A DNA stretch of 64,000 nucleotides from Cupriavidus gilardii (GTDB taxonomy: Bacteria; Pseudomonadota; Gammaproteobacteria; Burkholderiales; Burkholderiaceae), in NCBI RefSeq assembly GCF_008801915.1, contig NZ_VZOV01000003.1, positions 1 to 64,000 on the forward strand, in the 5' to 3' direction. The position numbers and the translations under genes are program-made. The number at the start of each line of letters is the position of its first letter. Within the stretch, counting starts at the first letter, position 1. Positions 31,156 through 42,354 of this stretch are shown here, in pieces. The notes beneath the pieces were generated by a model that did not search any database, was not told where the DNA came from, and saw only the letters and a program-made list of their open reading frames with translations.

Positions 31156-33030
31156 TCACTTGTTGGCCACGGTGCCCTTGTTGTCGGGGCTGGGCCTCCA
31201 GATCTGGCCGATCGACACGCTCTGCAGCTTCTTCTTGCGGCCGTACCAGAGGTTGACCAGGCCGCGGTTGAAGAACACCGCCGAGAACACCGACGTCAGG
31301 ATGCCCAGGCAGTGCACCACCGCAAAGCCGCGCACCGGGCCCGAACCGAAGGCCAGCAGCGCCAGGCCGGCGATCAGCGTGGTCACGTTCGAGTCCAGGA
31401 TCGTGGCCCAGGCGCGGTCGAAACCGACCGCGATCGCCATCTGCGGCGACGCCCCGGCACGCAGTTCCTCGCGGATGCGCTCGTTGATCAGCACGTTGGC
31501 GTCGATCGCCATGCCCAGCACCAGCGCGATGGCCGCGATGCCGGGCAGCGTCAGCGTGGCCTGCAGCATCGACAGCACCGCGATCAGCAGCAGCAGGTTG
31601 ACGCCCAGCGCGATCACCGAGAACACGCCGAACAGCAGGTAGTACAGCACCATGAAGACGGCGATCGCGGCGAAGCCGTAGGCCACCGAATCGAAGCCCT
31701 TCTCGATGTTGTCGGCGCCCAGCGACGGGCCGATCGTGCGTTCCTCGATGATCTCCATCGGCGCGGCCAGCGAGCCGGCGCGCAGCAGCAGCGCCAGGTC
31801 GTTGGCGGCCTCGGTCGAGTACGAGCCGGTGATCTGGAAGCTCGAGCCCAGTTCGGACTGGATCGTCGCCACCGTCAGCACTTCGCCCTTGCCCTTCTCG
31901 AACAGCACGATGCCCATCGGCTTGCCTATGTTCTCGCGCGAGACATCGCGCAGCACGCGGCCGCCCTGGGCGTCGAGCTTGATGTTGACGGACGGGCGCT
32001 GGTTCTGGTCGAAGCCGGCCGACGCGCTTTCGATGCGGTCGCCGGTGAAGATCACCTGCTTCTTCAGCACCACCGGGGCGCCGTTGCCGTGCAGGAACAG
32101 CTCGCTGCCGAACGGGATCGGATCGCCCTGGCGCGGCGCGCGCGGCGCGTCCGGATCGACCAGGCGGGCCTCCAGCGTGGCGGTACGGCCGATGATGTCC
32201 TTGGCCTTGGCGGTGTCCTGCACGCCCGGCAGCTGCACCACGATGCGCTCGGCGCCTTGCTGCTGGATCACCGGCTCGGCCACGCCCAGTTCGTTGACGC
32301 GGTTGTGCAGCGTGGTGATGTTCTGCTTCACGGCGGCATCCTGCACCGCGCGGCGCGCCGCTTCGGTGAAGGTGCCGACCACGTTGTTGCCGTCCATCGC
32401 GAAGGTCAGGTCCGGCATGGTGTCGGCCAGCACGCCGCGAGCACGGTTGGCGTCCTCGGGATTGTTGAAGCGCACCGTCACGCGGTCGCCGTTGCGGTCC
32501 ACGCCGCCGTGGCGGATGCCCTTGTCGCGCAGCACCGTGCGCGCATCGCCTGCCAGGCTGTCGAGCTTCTTGTCGACCGCGCCCTTCATGTCGACCTGCA
32601 GCAGGAAGTGCACGCCGCCGCGCAGGTCCAGGCCCAGGTACATCGGCAGCGCATGCAGCGACGTCAGCCACTTCGGCGAGCCGGACAGCAGGTTCAGCGC
32701 GACCACATAGGTCGGGTCGGCGGGATCGGGGTTCAGCGCGCGCGACAGCACGTCCTTGGCGCGCAGCTGCTCGTCGGTGGTGCGAAAACGCGCCTTGACC
32801 GAGCCGGACTGTCCCGACACGTCGAAGAACACACCGTCGGGCTGCAAGCCGTTCTGCGCCAGCACCTGCTCGATCTGCTTCTGCATCGCCAGATCGACCT
32901 TGACGGTGGCCTTGCCCGACGAGACCTGCACCGCAGGCGCCTCGCCGAAGAAGTTGGGCAGCGTATAGATGATGCCGATGGCAAGCGCCACCAGGATCAC
33001 GAGGTATTTCCAAAGCGGATAGCGATTCAT
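31156..33030 (-). CDS. secD: Protein translocase subunit SecD
   Basis: SecD, 624 residues, an RND-type membrane protein. It has one N-terminal helix, a large periplasmic domain containing LDLRGGVHFLLQVDM, and five C-terminal helices with IDANVLINERIREEL and FGSGPVRGFAVVHCLGI. It pairs with SecF. The interval to yajC contains a large perfect hairpin (33121-33171) that could modulate secD expression relative to yajC. Confidence 0.97.
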   Translation of the reverse strand: MNRYPLWKYLVILVALAIGIIYTLPNFFGEAPAVQVSSGKATVKVDLAMQKQIEQVLAQNGLQPDGVFFDVSGQSGSVKARFRTTDEQLRAKDVLSRALNPDPADPTYVVALNLLSGSPKWLTSLHALPMYLGLDLRGGVHFLLQVDMKGAVDKKLDSLAGDARTVLRDKGIRHGGVDRNGDRVTVRFNNPEDANRARGVLADTMPDLTFAMDGNNVVGTFTEAARRAVQDAAVKQNITTLHNRVNELGVAEPVIQQQGAERIVVQLPGVQDTAKAKDIIGRTATLEARLVDPDAPRAPRQGDPIPFGSELFLHGNGAPVVLKKQVIFTGDRIESASAGFDQNQRPSVNIKLDAQGGRVLRDVSRENIGKPMGIVLFEKGKGEVLTVATIQSELGSSFQITGSYSTEAANDLALLLRAGSLAAPMEIIEERTIGPSLGADNIEKGFDSVAYGFAAIAVFMVLYYLLFGVFSVIALGVNLLLLIAVLSMLQATLTLPGIAAIALVLGMAIDANVLINERIREELRAGASPQMAIAVGFDRAWATILDSNVTTLIAGLALLAFGSGPVRGFAVVHCLGILTSVFSAVFFNRGLVNLWYGRKKKLQSVSIGQIWRPSPDNKGTVANK

Positions 33031-33120
33031 CTTCGGCCAGTCTTTCTACGGTCTTGCTACGGCCGGCGCGGCGCGCGGACGGCAGTCCGCGGGCGCGCCG
33101 CGCAGGCAACCGGTTGGCAA

Positions 33121-33171
33121 ACAGCCGCCTGGCCCGACCGGAGACTTCCCGGGGCGGGGCCAGGCGGCTGT
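33121..33171. repeat. Perfect 15-bp hairpin between yajC and secD
   Basis: ACAGCCGCCTGGCCC (33121-33135) and GGGCCAGGCGGCTGT (33157-33171) are perfect reverse complements around a 21-base loop. In the minus-strand transcript the hairpin lies after yajC and 90 bases before the secD start codon. No T-run follows, so it looks like an RNA-level processing, stabilising or attenuating structure within the operon. Confidence 0.8.
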
Positions 33172-33239
33172 GCGGGCACGCTATTGGCGGCGTGCCGGAA
33201 CCTTGCGGCCAAGCCGCAAGGCGTAAGAGAGCGAGGGGC

Positions 33240-33569
33240 TCAGAGCGCCTTGAGCGAACCCTTCGGCAGCACCGCGGTGACGGCGTTCTTCTGCACCGTG
33301 ATCTCGGTGCCTTCGGCGATTTCCAGCGTCACATACTGCTCGTTGACCTTGGTGATCCGGCCCAGGATGCCGCCGGCGGTCACGACTTCGTCGTTCTTGG
33401 CCAGCGCTTCCAGCATCGCCTTCGCTTCCTTCTGCCGCTTCATCTGCGGGCGGATCATGATGAACCAGAGCACCGCGAACATCAGGATGATCGGCAGGAA
33501 ACTCATCAGGCCACCCGCCGCGCCGCCGGCTCCGCCGGTGGCCTGGGCAAATGCGTTCGAAATCAGCAC
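33240..33569 (-). CDS. yajC: Preprotein translocase accessory subunit YajC
   Basis: A small inner-membrane protein of 109 residues that associates with SecDF-YidC. It has a Gly/Ala-rich N-terminus, one membrane helix (LMSFLPIILMFAVLWFIMI), the hallmark RPQMKRQKEAKAML and a C-terminal beta domain with GGILGRITKVNE. Its order with tgt and secD is the classical one. Confidence 0.97.
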   Translation of the reverse strand: MLISNAFAQATGGAGGAAGGLMSFLPIILMFAVLWFIMIRPQMKRQKEAKAMLEALAKNDEVVTAGGILGRITKVNEQYVTLEIAEGTEITVQKNAVTAVLPKGSLKAL

Positions 33570-33701
33570 GTTGCTTCTCCGTCACAAATTACATTCAAGG
33601 AATCGGGCATTCTATCACCCGCTTCGGGCGGTTCAGGCGCTTCTTCGCCCGCCTGGACAGGCCCGTCTCGCACGGCCGGCGGCAGGGCCGGCAGGCCCGG
33701 T

Positions 33702-35916
<2,215 letters not shown>

Positions 35917-36217
35917 AAAGGGACAGGGGCCGGCGCCTCGAAACGAGGCCGGCACGTATTCTCAAACAGTCGGCAACAGTGGGCAGCGAGCCGCAGCAGG
36001 ACAGGGAACCGCCGGTGGCGCCTGGAGCGCGCGGCGCAGGCATGGGTACAATCGGCGGACCCGCTATTGTAAGGCTTCGGCCGCCAGGCTTGCCGCGCCG
36101 GCCATGATGGCGGGTATTGCGCCGGGGCGACCCGCGAAGCGCCGACGGCCCAGCCGTTTTCCACGATCCGATCCGACACGCCAGCGGCGCCGCCGCGCCC
36201 TGCCGACCACCGCCTCG

Positions 36218-38443
36218 ATGCCCGTCACCGCCAGCGAACGCACGCCCGAGCCCGACGCCCAGCCGCAATCGACCAAGCCGGCCGGCAAATCGACGTCCAG
36301 GCCGACCAAGCCGGCCGCGGCCGCGAAATCCGCCAAGGCGGCCGCGCCGTCGTCGGCGATGGCCAAGCTCGCCAAGCTGGGCCTGAAGCGCGACGTCGAC
36401 CTGGTGCTGCACCTGCCGATGCGCTACGAGGACGAGACCACGCTGCTGCCGATCCGCGAGGCCGTGCATCGCGCAGGCCTGGGCTTTGCCGTGCAGGTCG
36501 AGGGCGAGGTGGTGTCGAGCGAGGTCACGCTGCGGCCGCGCCGGCAGCTGGTGGTGCGCATCGCCGACGACAGCGGCGAGCTGACGCTGCGCTTTCTCAA
36601 CTTCTACGGCAGCCAGGCCAGGCAGATGGCCGAGGGCGTACGGCTGCGCGTGCGCGGCGAGGTCCGCGGCGGCTTCTTCGGCGCCGAGATGATCCATCCG
36701 GTCGTGCGCCCGGTCGGTCCCGACGAGCCGCTGCCGGACCGGCTGACACCGGTCTATCCCGCTACCGCCGGCATCTCGCAGGCCTATCTGCGCAAGGCCA
36801 TCGGCGGGGCGCTGCAACGCACGCCGCTGCCGGAAACGCTGCCGCGGCCGCTGCTGGACGGCCCGCTGGCGCCGTTGAGGCTGCAGCCGCTGGCCGAATC
36901 GCTGCGGCTGCTGCATGCGCCGCCGCCGCAGGTCGACGAGGCCGCGCTGGTCGACCGCTCCCATCCGGCATGGATACGCATCAAGTTCGACGAGCTGCTG
37001 GCCCAGCAGCTGTCGCTCAAGCGGGCCCAGGCCGCCCGCCGCGCCCGCAACGCGCCGCCGATGCCGCGCCGCGCCGGCGGCCTGCTGGACCGATTCCTCG
37101 CCGCGCTGCCGTTCGCGCTGACCGGCGCGCAGCAGCGCGTGGTCAGGGAGATCGCCGCCGACATGGGCGCGCCGCACCCGATGCACCGGCTGCTGCAGGG
37201 CGATGTCGGCAGCGGCAAGACCATCGTCGCCGCGCTGGCGGCCTGCCAGGCGATCGACGCCGGCTACCAGGCCGCGCTGATGGCGCCGACCGAGATCCTG
37301 GCCGAGCAGCATTACCGCAAGCTGTCGGGCTGGCTGGCGCCGCTGGGCGTCGAGGTGGTGTGGCTGGCCGGCAGCCTGAAGCGCACCGAAAAGCGCGAAG
37401 CCGTGGCACGGGTCGAATCGGGCCAGGCGCAGCTGGCGATCGGCACGCACGCGCTGATCCAGGACGCGGTGCGTTTCGCCAGGCTGGGCCTGTCGGTCGT
37501 CGACGAGCAGCATCGTTTCGGCGTGGCGCAGCGGCTGGCGCTGCGCGGCAAGGCCGACGCCGCCGAAGGGCCGGAGCAGCACGGCGCCGCGCGCCCGCAA
37601 CAGGCCGACGAGCCCGCCACGGTGCCGCACCAGCTGATGATGTCGGCCACGCCGATCCCGCGCACGCTGGCGATGACCTATTACGCCGACCTCGACGTCT
37701 CGGTGATCGACGAACTGCCGCCCGGCCGCAGCCCGGTGGTCACGCGGCTGGTCAATGACGCCCGCCGCGACGAGGTGGTCGAGCGCGTGCACCACGCCGC
37801 CGCGCAGGGCCGGCAGGTCTACTGGGTCTGCCCGCTGATCGAGGAGAGCGAGGCGCTGCAGCTGCAGACCGCGCAGGAAACGTTCGAGACGCTGGCCGCC
37901 GCCTTGCCGGACCTGAAGGTCGGCCTGGTCCATGGGCGGCTGCCGCCGGCCGAGAAGGCCGCGGTGATGGATGCGTTCTCGGCCAACCGTCTGCAGGTGC
38001 TGGTGGCCACCACGGTGATCGAGGTCGGCGTCGACGTGCCCAATGCCTCGCTGATGGTGATCGAGCATGCCGAGCGCTTCGGACTCGCGCAGCTGCACCA
38101 ACTGCGCGGCCGCGTCGGCCGGGGCAGCGCCGAGTCGGTCTGCCTGCTGATGTACCAGGCCCCGCTGTCGCCGACCGCCAAGCAGCGGCTGGCGACGATG
38201 CGCGAGACGACCGACGGCTTCGAGATCGCGCGGCGCGATCTGCAGATTCGCGGGCCGGGCGAATTCCTTGGGGCGCGCCAGTCCGGCGAGGCGATGCTGC
38301 GCTTTGCCGACCTCGAGACCGACGCCTGGCTGGTCGAGCCGGCGCAGCAGGCGGCCGAGCTGCTGCTGAGCCGCTATCCGGAGGCGGCGCAAGCGCATCT
38401 GTCGCGCTGGCTGGGCGGGCGCGAGCACTACCTGAAGGCCTGA
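36218..38443 (+). CDS. recG: ATP-dependent DNA helicase RecG
   Basis: RecG remodels stalled forks and Holliday junctions. The 741-residue product has a wedge/OB region near 120-200. The Walker A motif is GDVGSGKT, the DExH box appears as VVDEQHRFGVAQR, and the C-terminal helicase motifs include VATTVIEVGVDVPNASLMVI and QLRGRVGRG. The first ~45 residues (Lys/Ala/Pro-rich) are a non-conserved linker, so the true start may be slightly downstream. A TACAAT at 36047-36052 is a plausible -10. Confidence 0.96.
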   Translation: MPVTASERTPEPDAQPQSTKPAGKSTSRPTKPAAAAKSAKAAAPSSAMAKLAKLGLKRDVDLVLHLPMRYEDETTLLPIREAVHRAGLGFAVQVEGEVVSSEVTLRPRRQLVVRIADDSGELTLRFLNFYGSQARQMAEGVRLRVRGEVRGGFFGAEMIHPVVRPVGPDEPLPDRLTPVYPATAGISQAYLRKAIGGALQRTPLPETLPRPLLDGPLAPLRLQPLAESLRLLHAPPPQVDEAALVDRSHPAWIRIKFDELLAQQLSLKRAQAARRARNAPPMPRRAGGLLDRFLAALPFALTGAQQRVVREIAADMGAPHPMHRLLQGDVGSGKTIVAALAACQAIDAGYQAALMAPTEILAEQHYRKLSGWLAPLGVEVVWLAGSLKRTEKREAVARVESGQAQLAIGTHALIQDAVRFARLGLSVVDEQHRFGVAQRLALRGKADAAEGPEQHGAARPQQADEPATVPHQLMMSATPIPRTLAMTYYADLDVSVIDELPPGRSPVVTRLVNDARRDEVVERVHHAAAQGRQVYWVCPLIEESEALQLQTAQETFETLAAALPDLKVGLVHGRLPPAEKAAVMDAFSANRLQVLVATTVIEVGVDVPNASLMVIEHAERFGLAQLHQLRGRVGRGSAESVCLLMYQAPLSPTAKQRLATMRETTDGFEIARRDLQIRGPGEFLGARQSGEAMLRFADLETDAWLVEPAQQAAELLLSRYPEAAQAHLSRWLGGREHYLKA

Positions 38444-38534
38444 AACGGCTGCCGCGGTGCGCGCCGGGCCGTCGCAGGCAAGAGCAGCCGGCGCCGCTTT
38501 GCCGCGGGGCTCTGACAGAACCTCGATTCGAAGG

Positions 38535-38562
38535 TAAAATCTATCGCTTCCGAAAAGCGATA
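38535..38562 (+). promoter_or_regulatory. TAAAAT -10 plus palindrome upstream of oxyR
   Basis: TAAAAT (38535-38540) is followed at once by an 8-bp palindrome, TATCGCTT (38542-38549), CCGAA, AAGCGATA (38555-38562). This lies about 145 bases before the oxyR start codon. The placement over the expected transcription start suits an autoregulatory operator, and CTAT at its left end recalls OxyR half-sites, but the full OxyR consensus is not met. Confidence 0.5.
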
Positions 38563-38706
38563 ATTTGCGAAGCACTTCTGTCACGTGCCTTCGCGGCGAT
38601 TCGACCGTCCCGCCGGCCGCACCGGCCGCCGGGGATACGCCCGGCAAGCTCCGGCAACATCACCGGAATCGCCCGCTCCACCGCAACCGTCCCAAGCCGA
38701 TACGAC

Positions 38707-39657
38707 ATGACGCTGACCGAACTGAAGTACATCGTTGCCGTCGCGCGAGAGCGCCATTTCGGCCGTGCCGCCGAGGCCTGCTTCGTGTCGCAGCCGACCC
38801 TGTCGGTGGCGATCAAGAAGCTGGAAGACGAGCTGAACGTGCAGATCTTCGAGCGCGGCACCTCCGAGGTGTCGGTGACCGCGGTGGGCGAGCAGATCGT
38901 CGCGCAGGCGCAGCGGGTGCTGGAGCAGACCATGGCGATCCGCGAGATCGCCAAGCAGGGCAAGGACCCGCTGGCGGGGCCACTGCGGGTCGGCGTGATC
39001 TATACGATCGGGCCGTACCTGCTGCCGGCGCTGGTCAAGCAGATGATCCAGACCGTGCCGCAGATGCCGCTGATGCTGCAGGAGAACTACACGGTCAAGC
39101 TGATCGAACTGCTCAAGCAGGGCGAGATCGACTGCGCGATCATGGCCGAGCCGTTTCCCGACTCGGGGCTGACGGTGCGGCCGCTGTACGACGAGCCCTT
39201 CGTCGTCGCGGTGCCGCGCGGCCATCAGCTGGAGAAGGCCGAGCATGTCGCGCCGGACGAGCTGAAGCAGCAGACCATGCTGCTGCTGGGCAGCGGCCAC
39301 TGCTTCCGCGACCATGTGCTGGGCGTCTGCCCGGAACTGTCGCGCTTCTCCCAGGCGGCCGACGGCATCCAGAAGACCTTCGAGGGCTCGTCGCTCGAGA
39401 CCATCCGTCATATGGTGGCCAGCGGCGTCGGCATTACCGTGCTGCCGCGTACCTCGGTGCCGGACATGCAGGCCGGCAACGATCTGCTGTCCTACGTGCC
39501 GTTCGCCGAGCCGGTGCCCGATCGCCGCGTCGTGCTGGCCTGGCGCAAGAGCTTCACCCGGCTGCCGGCGATGGAAGCGCTGTGCGCCGCGGTCGCTGCC
39601 TGCGATCTGCCGGGCGTGCGCAAGCTGACGCCGGACGCGCTGGCCAAGGCGGCCTGA
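38707..39657 (+). CDS. oxyR: Hydrogen-peroxide-sensing LysR regulator OxyR
   Basis: OxyR activates peroxide defence genes when its two cysteines form a disulphide. The 316-residue protein has an N-terminal winged helix-turn-helix (HFGRAAEACFVSQPTLSVAI). The redox cysteines C199 and C208 lie in GSGHCFRDHVLGVC and have the same numbering as the E. coli protein. It is followed in the same direction by katA and dps, both typical OxyR targets, so the locus is a compact peroxide regulon. Linkage to recG is usual in Burkholderiales. Confidence 0.97.
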   Translation: MTLTELKYIVAVARERHFGRAAEACFVSQPTLSVAIKKLEDELNVQIFERGTSEVSVTAVGEQIVAQAQRVLEQTMAIREIAKQGKDPLAGPLRVGVIYTIGPYLLPALVKQMIQTVPQMPLMLQENYTVKLIELLKQGEIDCAIMAEPFPDSGLTVRPLYDEPFVVAVPRGHQLEKAEHVAPDELKQQTMLLLGSGHCFRDHVLGVCPELSRFSQAADGIQKTFEGSSLETIRHMVASGVGITVLPRTSVPDMQAGNDLLSYVPFAEPVPDRRVVLAWRKSFTRLPAMEALCAAVAACDLPGVRKLTPDALAKAA

Positions 39658-39685
39658 CCCTTTTCCATCCCGCTGCATCCACCGT

Positions 39686-39706
39686 TCGTCCCCGCGCAGG
39701 GGGGAC
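39686..39706. repeat. Single copy of the dispersed GC-rich element
   Basis: The core CGTCCCCGCGCAGGGGGGAC repeats the element found as inverted pairs at 1134-1218 and 43223-43298. It lies 28 bases after the oxyR stop codon and could act as a transcript-end hairpin. Confidence 0.55.
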
Positions 39707-39740
39707 CGCAGTGCCTTGCAAAGGCGCTGTTAGCTTTCCG

Positions 39741-39780
39741 CTATATCATAGTTTTAAATAATTAAATTCCCATACCAATA
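39741..39780 (+). promoter_or_regulatory. AT-rich island upstream of katA, candidate OxyR-controlled promoter
   Basis: A roughly 45-base AT-rich patch starts CTATATCATAG and continues through TTTTAAATAATTAAATTCCC, in strong contrast to its GC-rich surroundings. CTAT (39741) and ATAG (39748) are OxyR-type half-sites, but the four-element spacing is not perfect. It lies about 57-95 bases before a small reading frame at 39837 and about 300 bases before katA. The remainder of the 39658-40087 gap holds that frame and a short tandem repeat. Confidence 0.5.
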
Positions 39781-39836
39781 GGTGGTTGTTAAACTCCTTC
39801 CATCGACGCACGATACCGCTCGCAGAAGGAGTCAGC

Positions 39837-39941
39837 ATGACCCGCAATCGTCCCTTGTCGTTGCCCGCCTCGGGCCCCGTCTGGCGCGACCTGCGCCGTC
39901 AGCTGACCGACTGCCTGGCCTGTTTCGCCACCGTCTATTGA
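39837..39941 (+). CDS. Possible 34-residue leader peptide upstream of katA
   Basis: An ATG preceded at ideal spacing by AGAAGGAG opens a frame of 34 codons: [20 protein letters not shown], then [14 protein letters not shown], then TGA. It contains a CLAC cysteine pair. I do not recognise a family. It lies between the AT-rich putative promoter and katA, so it could be a regulatory leader or a small peroxide-responsive protein. The strong ribosome-binding site is the main evidence; codon bias cannot be judged at this length. Confidence 0.4.
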   Translation: MTRNRPLSLPASGPVWRDLRRQLTDCLACFATVY

Positions 39942-40034
39942 CGGCCGGCGAACGCGGCGTCACGGCGGCATCGCAAACGGCGCGTAGTCTCGCGCTCGTT
40001 GGGGCAGCCGTTTTGCGCAGCCGTTCCGCGCACC

Positions 40035-40072
40035 CCCGTATCTCCGTATTCCCCGTATTCCCCGTATCCCCA
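40035..40072 (+). repeat. Short tandem repeat of CCGTATTCC before katA
   Basis: Four near-copies of CCGTATTCC (CCGTATCT, CCGTATTCC, CCGTATTCC, CCGTATCCC) run head to tail and end 15 bases before the katA start codon. They sit in the leader just upstream of the ribosome-binding site, so copy-number change could alter translation. Confidence 0.6.
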
Positions 40073-40087
40073 CCAGCAGAGGTCACG

Positions 40088-41536
40088 ATGAGCAAGGACA
40101 AGGACATCCTCACCACCGCCGCCGGCGCGCCGGTCGCCGACAACCAGAATTCGCTGACCGCCGGCGTGCGCGGTCCGATGCTGCTGCAGGACGTCTGGTT
40201 CCTGGAGAAGCTCGCGCATTTCGACCGCGAGGTCATTCCCGAGCGCCGCGTGCACGCCAAGGGCTCGGGCGCCCACGGCACCTTCACGGTGACGCACGAC
40301 ATCACGCGGTACACCAAGGCCTCGATCTTCGCCGAAGTCGGCAAGCAGACCCCGCTGTTCCTGCGCTTCTCGACCGTGGCCGGCGAGCGCGGCGCCGCCG
40401 ATGCCGAGCGCGACGTGCGCGGCTTCTCGGTCAAGTTCTATACCGACGAGGGCAACTGGGACGTGGTGGGCAACAACACGCCGGTGTTCTTCGTCCGCGA
40501 TCCGCTGAAGTTCCCCGACTTCATCCACACGCAGAAGCGCAATCCGCGCACCAATCTGCGCGACCCGATCGCGGTCTGGGACTTCTGGTCGCGCCATCCC
40601 GAATCGCTGCACCAGGTCACGATCCTGATGAGCGATCGCGGCCTGCCGCAAAACTACCGGCAGATGCACGGCTTCGGCTCGCACACCTACTCGTTCATCA
40701 ACGCCGCCGGCGAGCGCTTCTGGGTCAAGTTCCACTTCAAGTCGCAGCAGGGCATCGCCAACTGGACCAACGAGGAAGCGGCCAAAGTCGTGGCCGGCGA
40801 CCGCGAGAGCGCGCAGCGCGACCTGTACGAGAACATCGAGCAGGGCAATTTCCCGCGCTGGAAGCTGCAGGTGCAGATCATGCCGGAGGCCGATGCGGCG
40901 ACCTACCGGATCAATCCGTTCGACCTGACCAAGGTCTGGCCGCATGCCGACTACCCGCTGATCGACGTCGGCGTGCTGGAGCTGAACCGCAATCCGGACA
41001 ACTACTTCGCCGAGGTCGAGCAGGTTGCGATGAACCCGTCCAACATCGTGCCGGGCATCGGCTTCTCGCCGGACCGGATGCTGCAGGGGCGGCTGTTCTC
41101 GTACGGCGACACGCAGCGCTACCGGCTCGGCGTCAATCACCACCAGATTCCGGTCAACGCGCCGAAATGCCCGTTCCACAACAGCTTCCACCGGGACGGG
41201 GCGATGCGCGTCGACGGCAACCAGGGCAGCAAGCTGAACTACGAGCCGAACCGGCAGGGCGCCTTCGCGGCCGGCGAGCGCGCGGTCGAGCCGCCGCTGG
41301 CGGTCGGCGCGGTGGCGGACCGCTTCGACCACCGGGCGGACGACGACGATTACTACAGCCAGCCGCGCGCGCTGTTCCAGCTGTTCGACGAAGGCCAGCG
41401 CCAACGGCTGTTCGGCAATATCGCGGCGGCGATGCAGGGCGTGCCGGCCGACATCGTCCAGGTCCAGCTGGCGCACTTCCGCAAGATCGACCCGGCCTAT
41501 GCGCAGGGGGTGGAGCAGGCGCTGAACGTACGTTGA
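40088..41536 (+). CDS. katA: Monofunctional haem catalase (small-subunit clade)
   Basis: KatA dismutates hydrogen peroxide. The 482-residue size fits small-subunit catalases. The catalytic histidine is H56 in [32 protein letters not shown] is the conserved distal-side motif, and [14 protein letters not shown] carries the proximal haem-ligand tyrosine. Clear AGAGGTCACG upstream supports the ATG at 40088. Its place between oxyR and dps indicates induction by peroxide through OxyR. Confidence 0.97.
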   Translation: MSKDKDILTTAAGAPVADNQNSLTAGVRGPMLLQDVWFLEKLAHFDREVIPERRVHAKGSGAHGTFTVTHDITRYTKASIFAEVGKQTPLFLRFSTVAGERGAADAERDVRGFSVKFYTDEGNWDVVGNNTPVFFVRDPLKFPDFIHTQKRNPRTNLRDPIAVWDFWSRHPESLHQVTILMSDRGLPQNYRQMHGFGSHTYSFINAAGERFWVKFHFKSQQGIANWTNEEAAKVVAGDRESAQRDLYENIEQGNFPRWKLQVQIMPEADAATYRINPFDLTKVWPHADYPLIDVGVLELNRNPDNYFAEVEQVAMNPSNIVPGIGFSPDRMLQGRLFSYGDTQRYRLGVNHHQIPVNAPKCPFHNSFHRDGAMRVDGNQGSKLNYEPNRQGAFAAGERAVEPPLAVGAVADRFDHRADDDDYYSQPRALFQLFDEGQRQRLFGNIAAAMQGVPADIVQVQLAHFRKIDPAYAQGVEQALNVR

Positions 41537-41572
41537 CGATCGTCGCGGGGCGTCCAGCCGGCGCGTGCGGGT

Positions 41573-41602
41573 TTGTCCGCATTCGCCGCGGGATGCCATA
41601 AT
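41573..41602 (+). promoter_or_regulatory. Predicted promoter of dps
   Basis: TTGTCC (41573-41578), an 18-base spacer and CATAAT (41597-41602) lie about 95 bases before the dps start codon, so dps can be expressed separately from katA. Confidence 0.5.
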
Positions 41603-41695
41603 GCGATGCCGGGCCGCAGGCGGAGATCCCGCACGCGGCCCCGTCGCATTTTTCCGCAGTTAGTCGTGGCCACATCAGAACGGAGCGTATCGATC

Positions 41696-42181
41696 ATGGC
41701 GAAGAAGAACGAGATGAGCGTGAACATCGGGATTTCGGACAAGGACCGCAAGAAGATCGCCGAGGGCCTGTCCAAGCTGCTGGCGGACACCTACACCCTT
41801 TATCTGAAGACGCACAACTTCCACTGGAACGTCACCGGCCCGATGTTCAACACGCTGCATCTGATGTTCGAGACGCAGTACAACGAACTGGCGCTGGCGG
41901 TCGACTCGATCGCCGAACGGATCCGCGCGCTGGGCTATCCGGCACCGGGTACCTACAAGGAATACGCGCGGCTGTCGTCGATCCAGGAGGAAGAGGGCGT
42001 GCCCGAGGCCACCGAGATGATCCGCAAGCTGGTCGAGGGCCAGGAGGCCGTGGTGCGCACCGCGCGCTCGATCTTCCCGCTGGTCGAGGCCGCCGCGGAC
42101 GAGCCGTCGGCCGACCTGCTGACCCAGCGCATGCAGACCCACGAAAAGACCGCGTGGATGCTGCGCTCGATGCTGGCCTGA
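41696..42181 (+). CDS. dps: Dps-family DNA-protecting ferritin-like protein
   Basis: Dps forms a dodecameric shell that oxidises and stores iron using peroxide and coats DNA in stress. The 161-residue protein has the ferroxidase-site pattern [12 protein letters not shown] (H43 of the site) and a D-x3-AER segment ([11 protein letters not shown]). The N-terminal Lys-rich start MAKKNE could aid DNA binding. It follows katA and fits an OxyR-controlled set. A strong hairpin follows. Confidence 0.97.
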   Translation: MAKKNEMSVNIGISDKDRKKIAEGLSKLLADTYTLYLKTHNFHWNVTGPMFNTLHLMFETQYNELALAVDSIAERIRALGYPAPGTYKEYARLSSIQEEEGVPEATEMIRKLVEGQEAVVRTARSIFPLVEAAADEPSADLLTQRMQTHEKTAWMLRSMLA

Positions 42182-42198
42182 CCGGGCCGGTGTCGTGA

Positions 42199-42230
42199 CG
42201 ATGCGCCGCCGATGCCGGCGGCGCATCGTT
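42199..42230 (+). terminator. Strong hairpin after dps
   Basis: CGATGCGCCGCC, loop GATGCC, GGCGGCGCATCG, a perfect 12-bp stem, begins 18 bases after the dps stop codon. Only TT follows, so termination may need help, but it separates dps from ubiA. Confidence 0.7.
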
Positions 42231-42354
42231 CCAGGTTGCAACAGGGGCCTCGCCAGGGGCAACCGAACCTGATGGCAACCGCTGGGCCTCGTTCCCGATC
42301 CCGCTTCCTGCCCGTCCGCCCGTGCCGCTGTCCCCCTCCCACCGCCCGACCCCG

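Noticed and set aside
40035..40072. CRISPR-like repeats upstream of katA
   Set aside because: The repeats are about 9 bases, contiguous and without spacers, so they are a simple tandem repeat.
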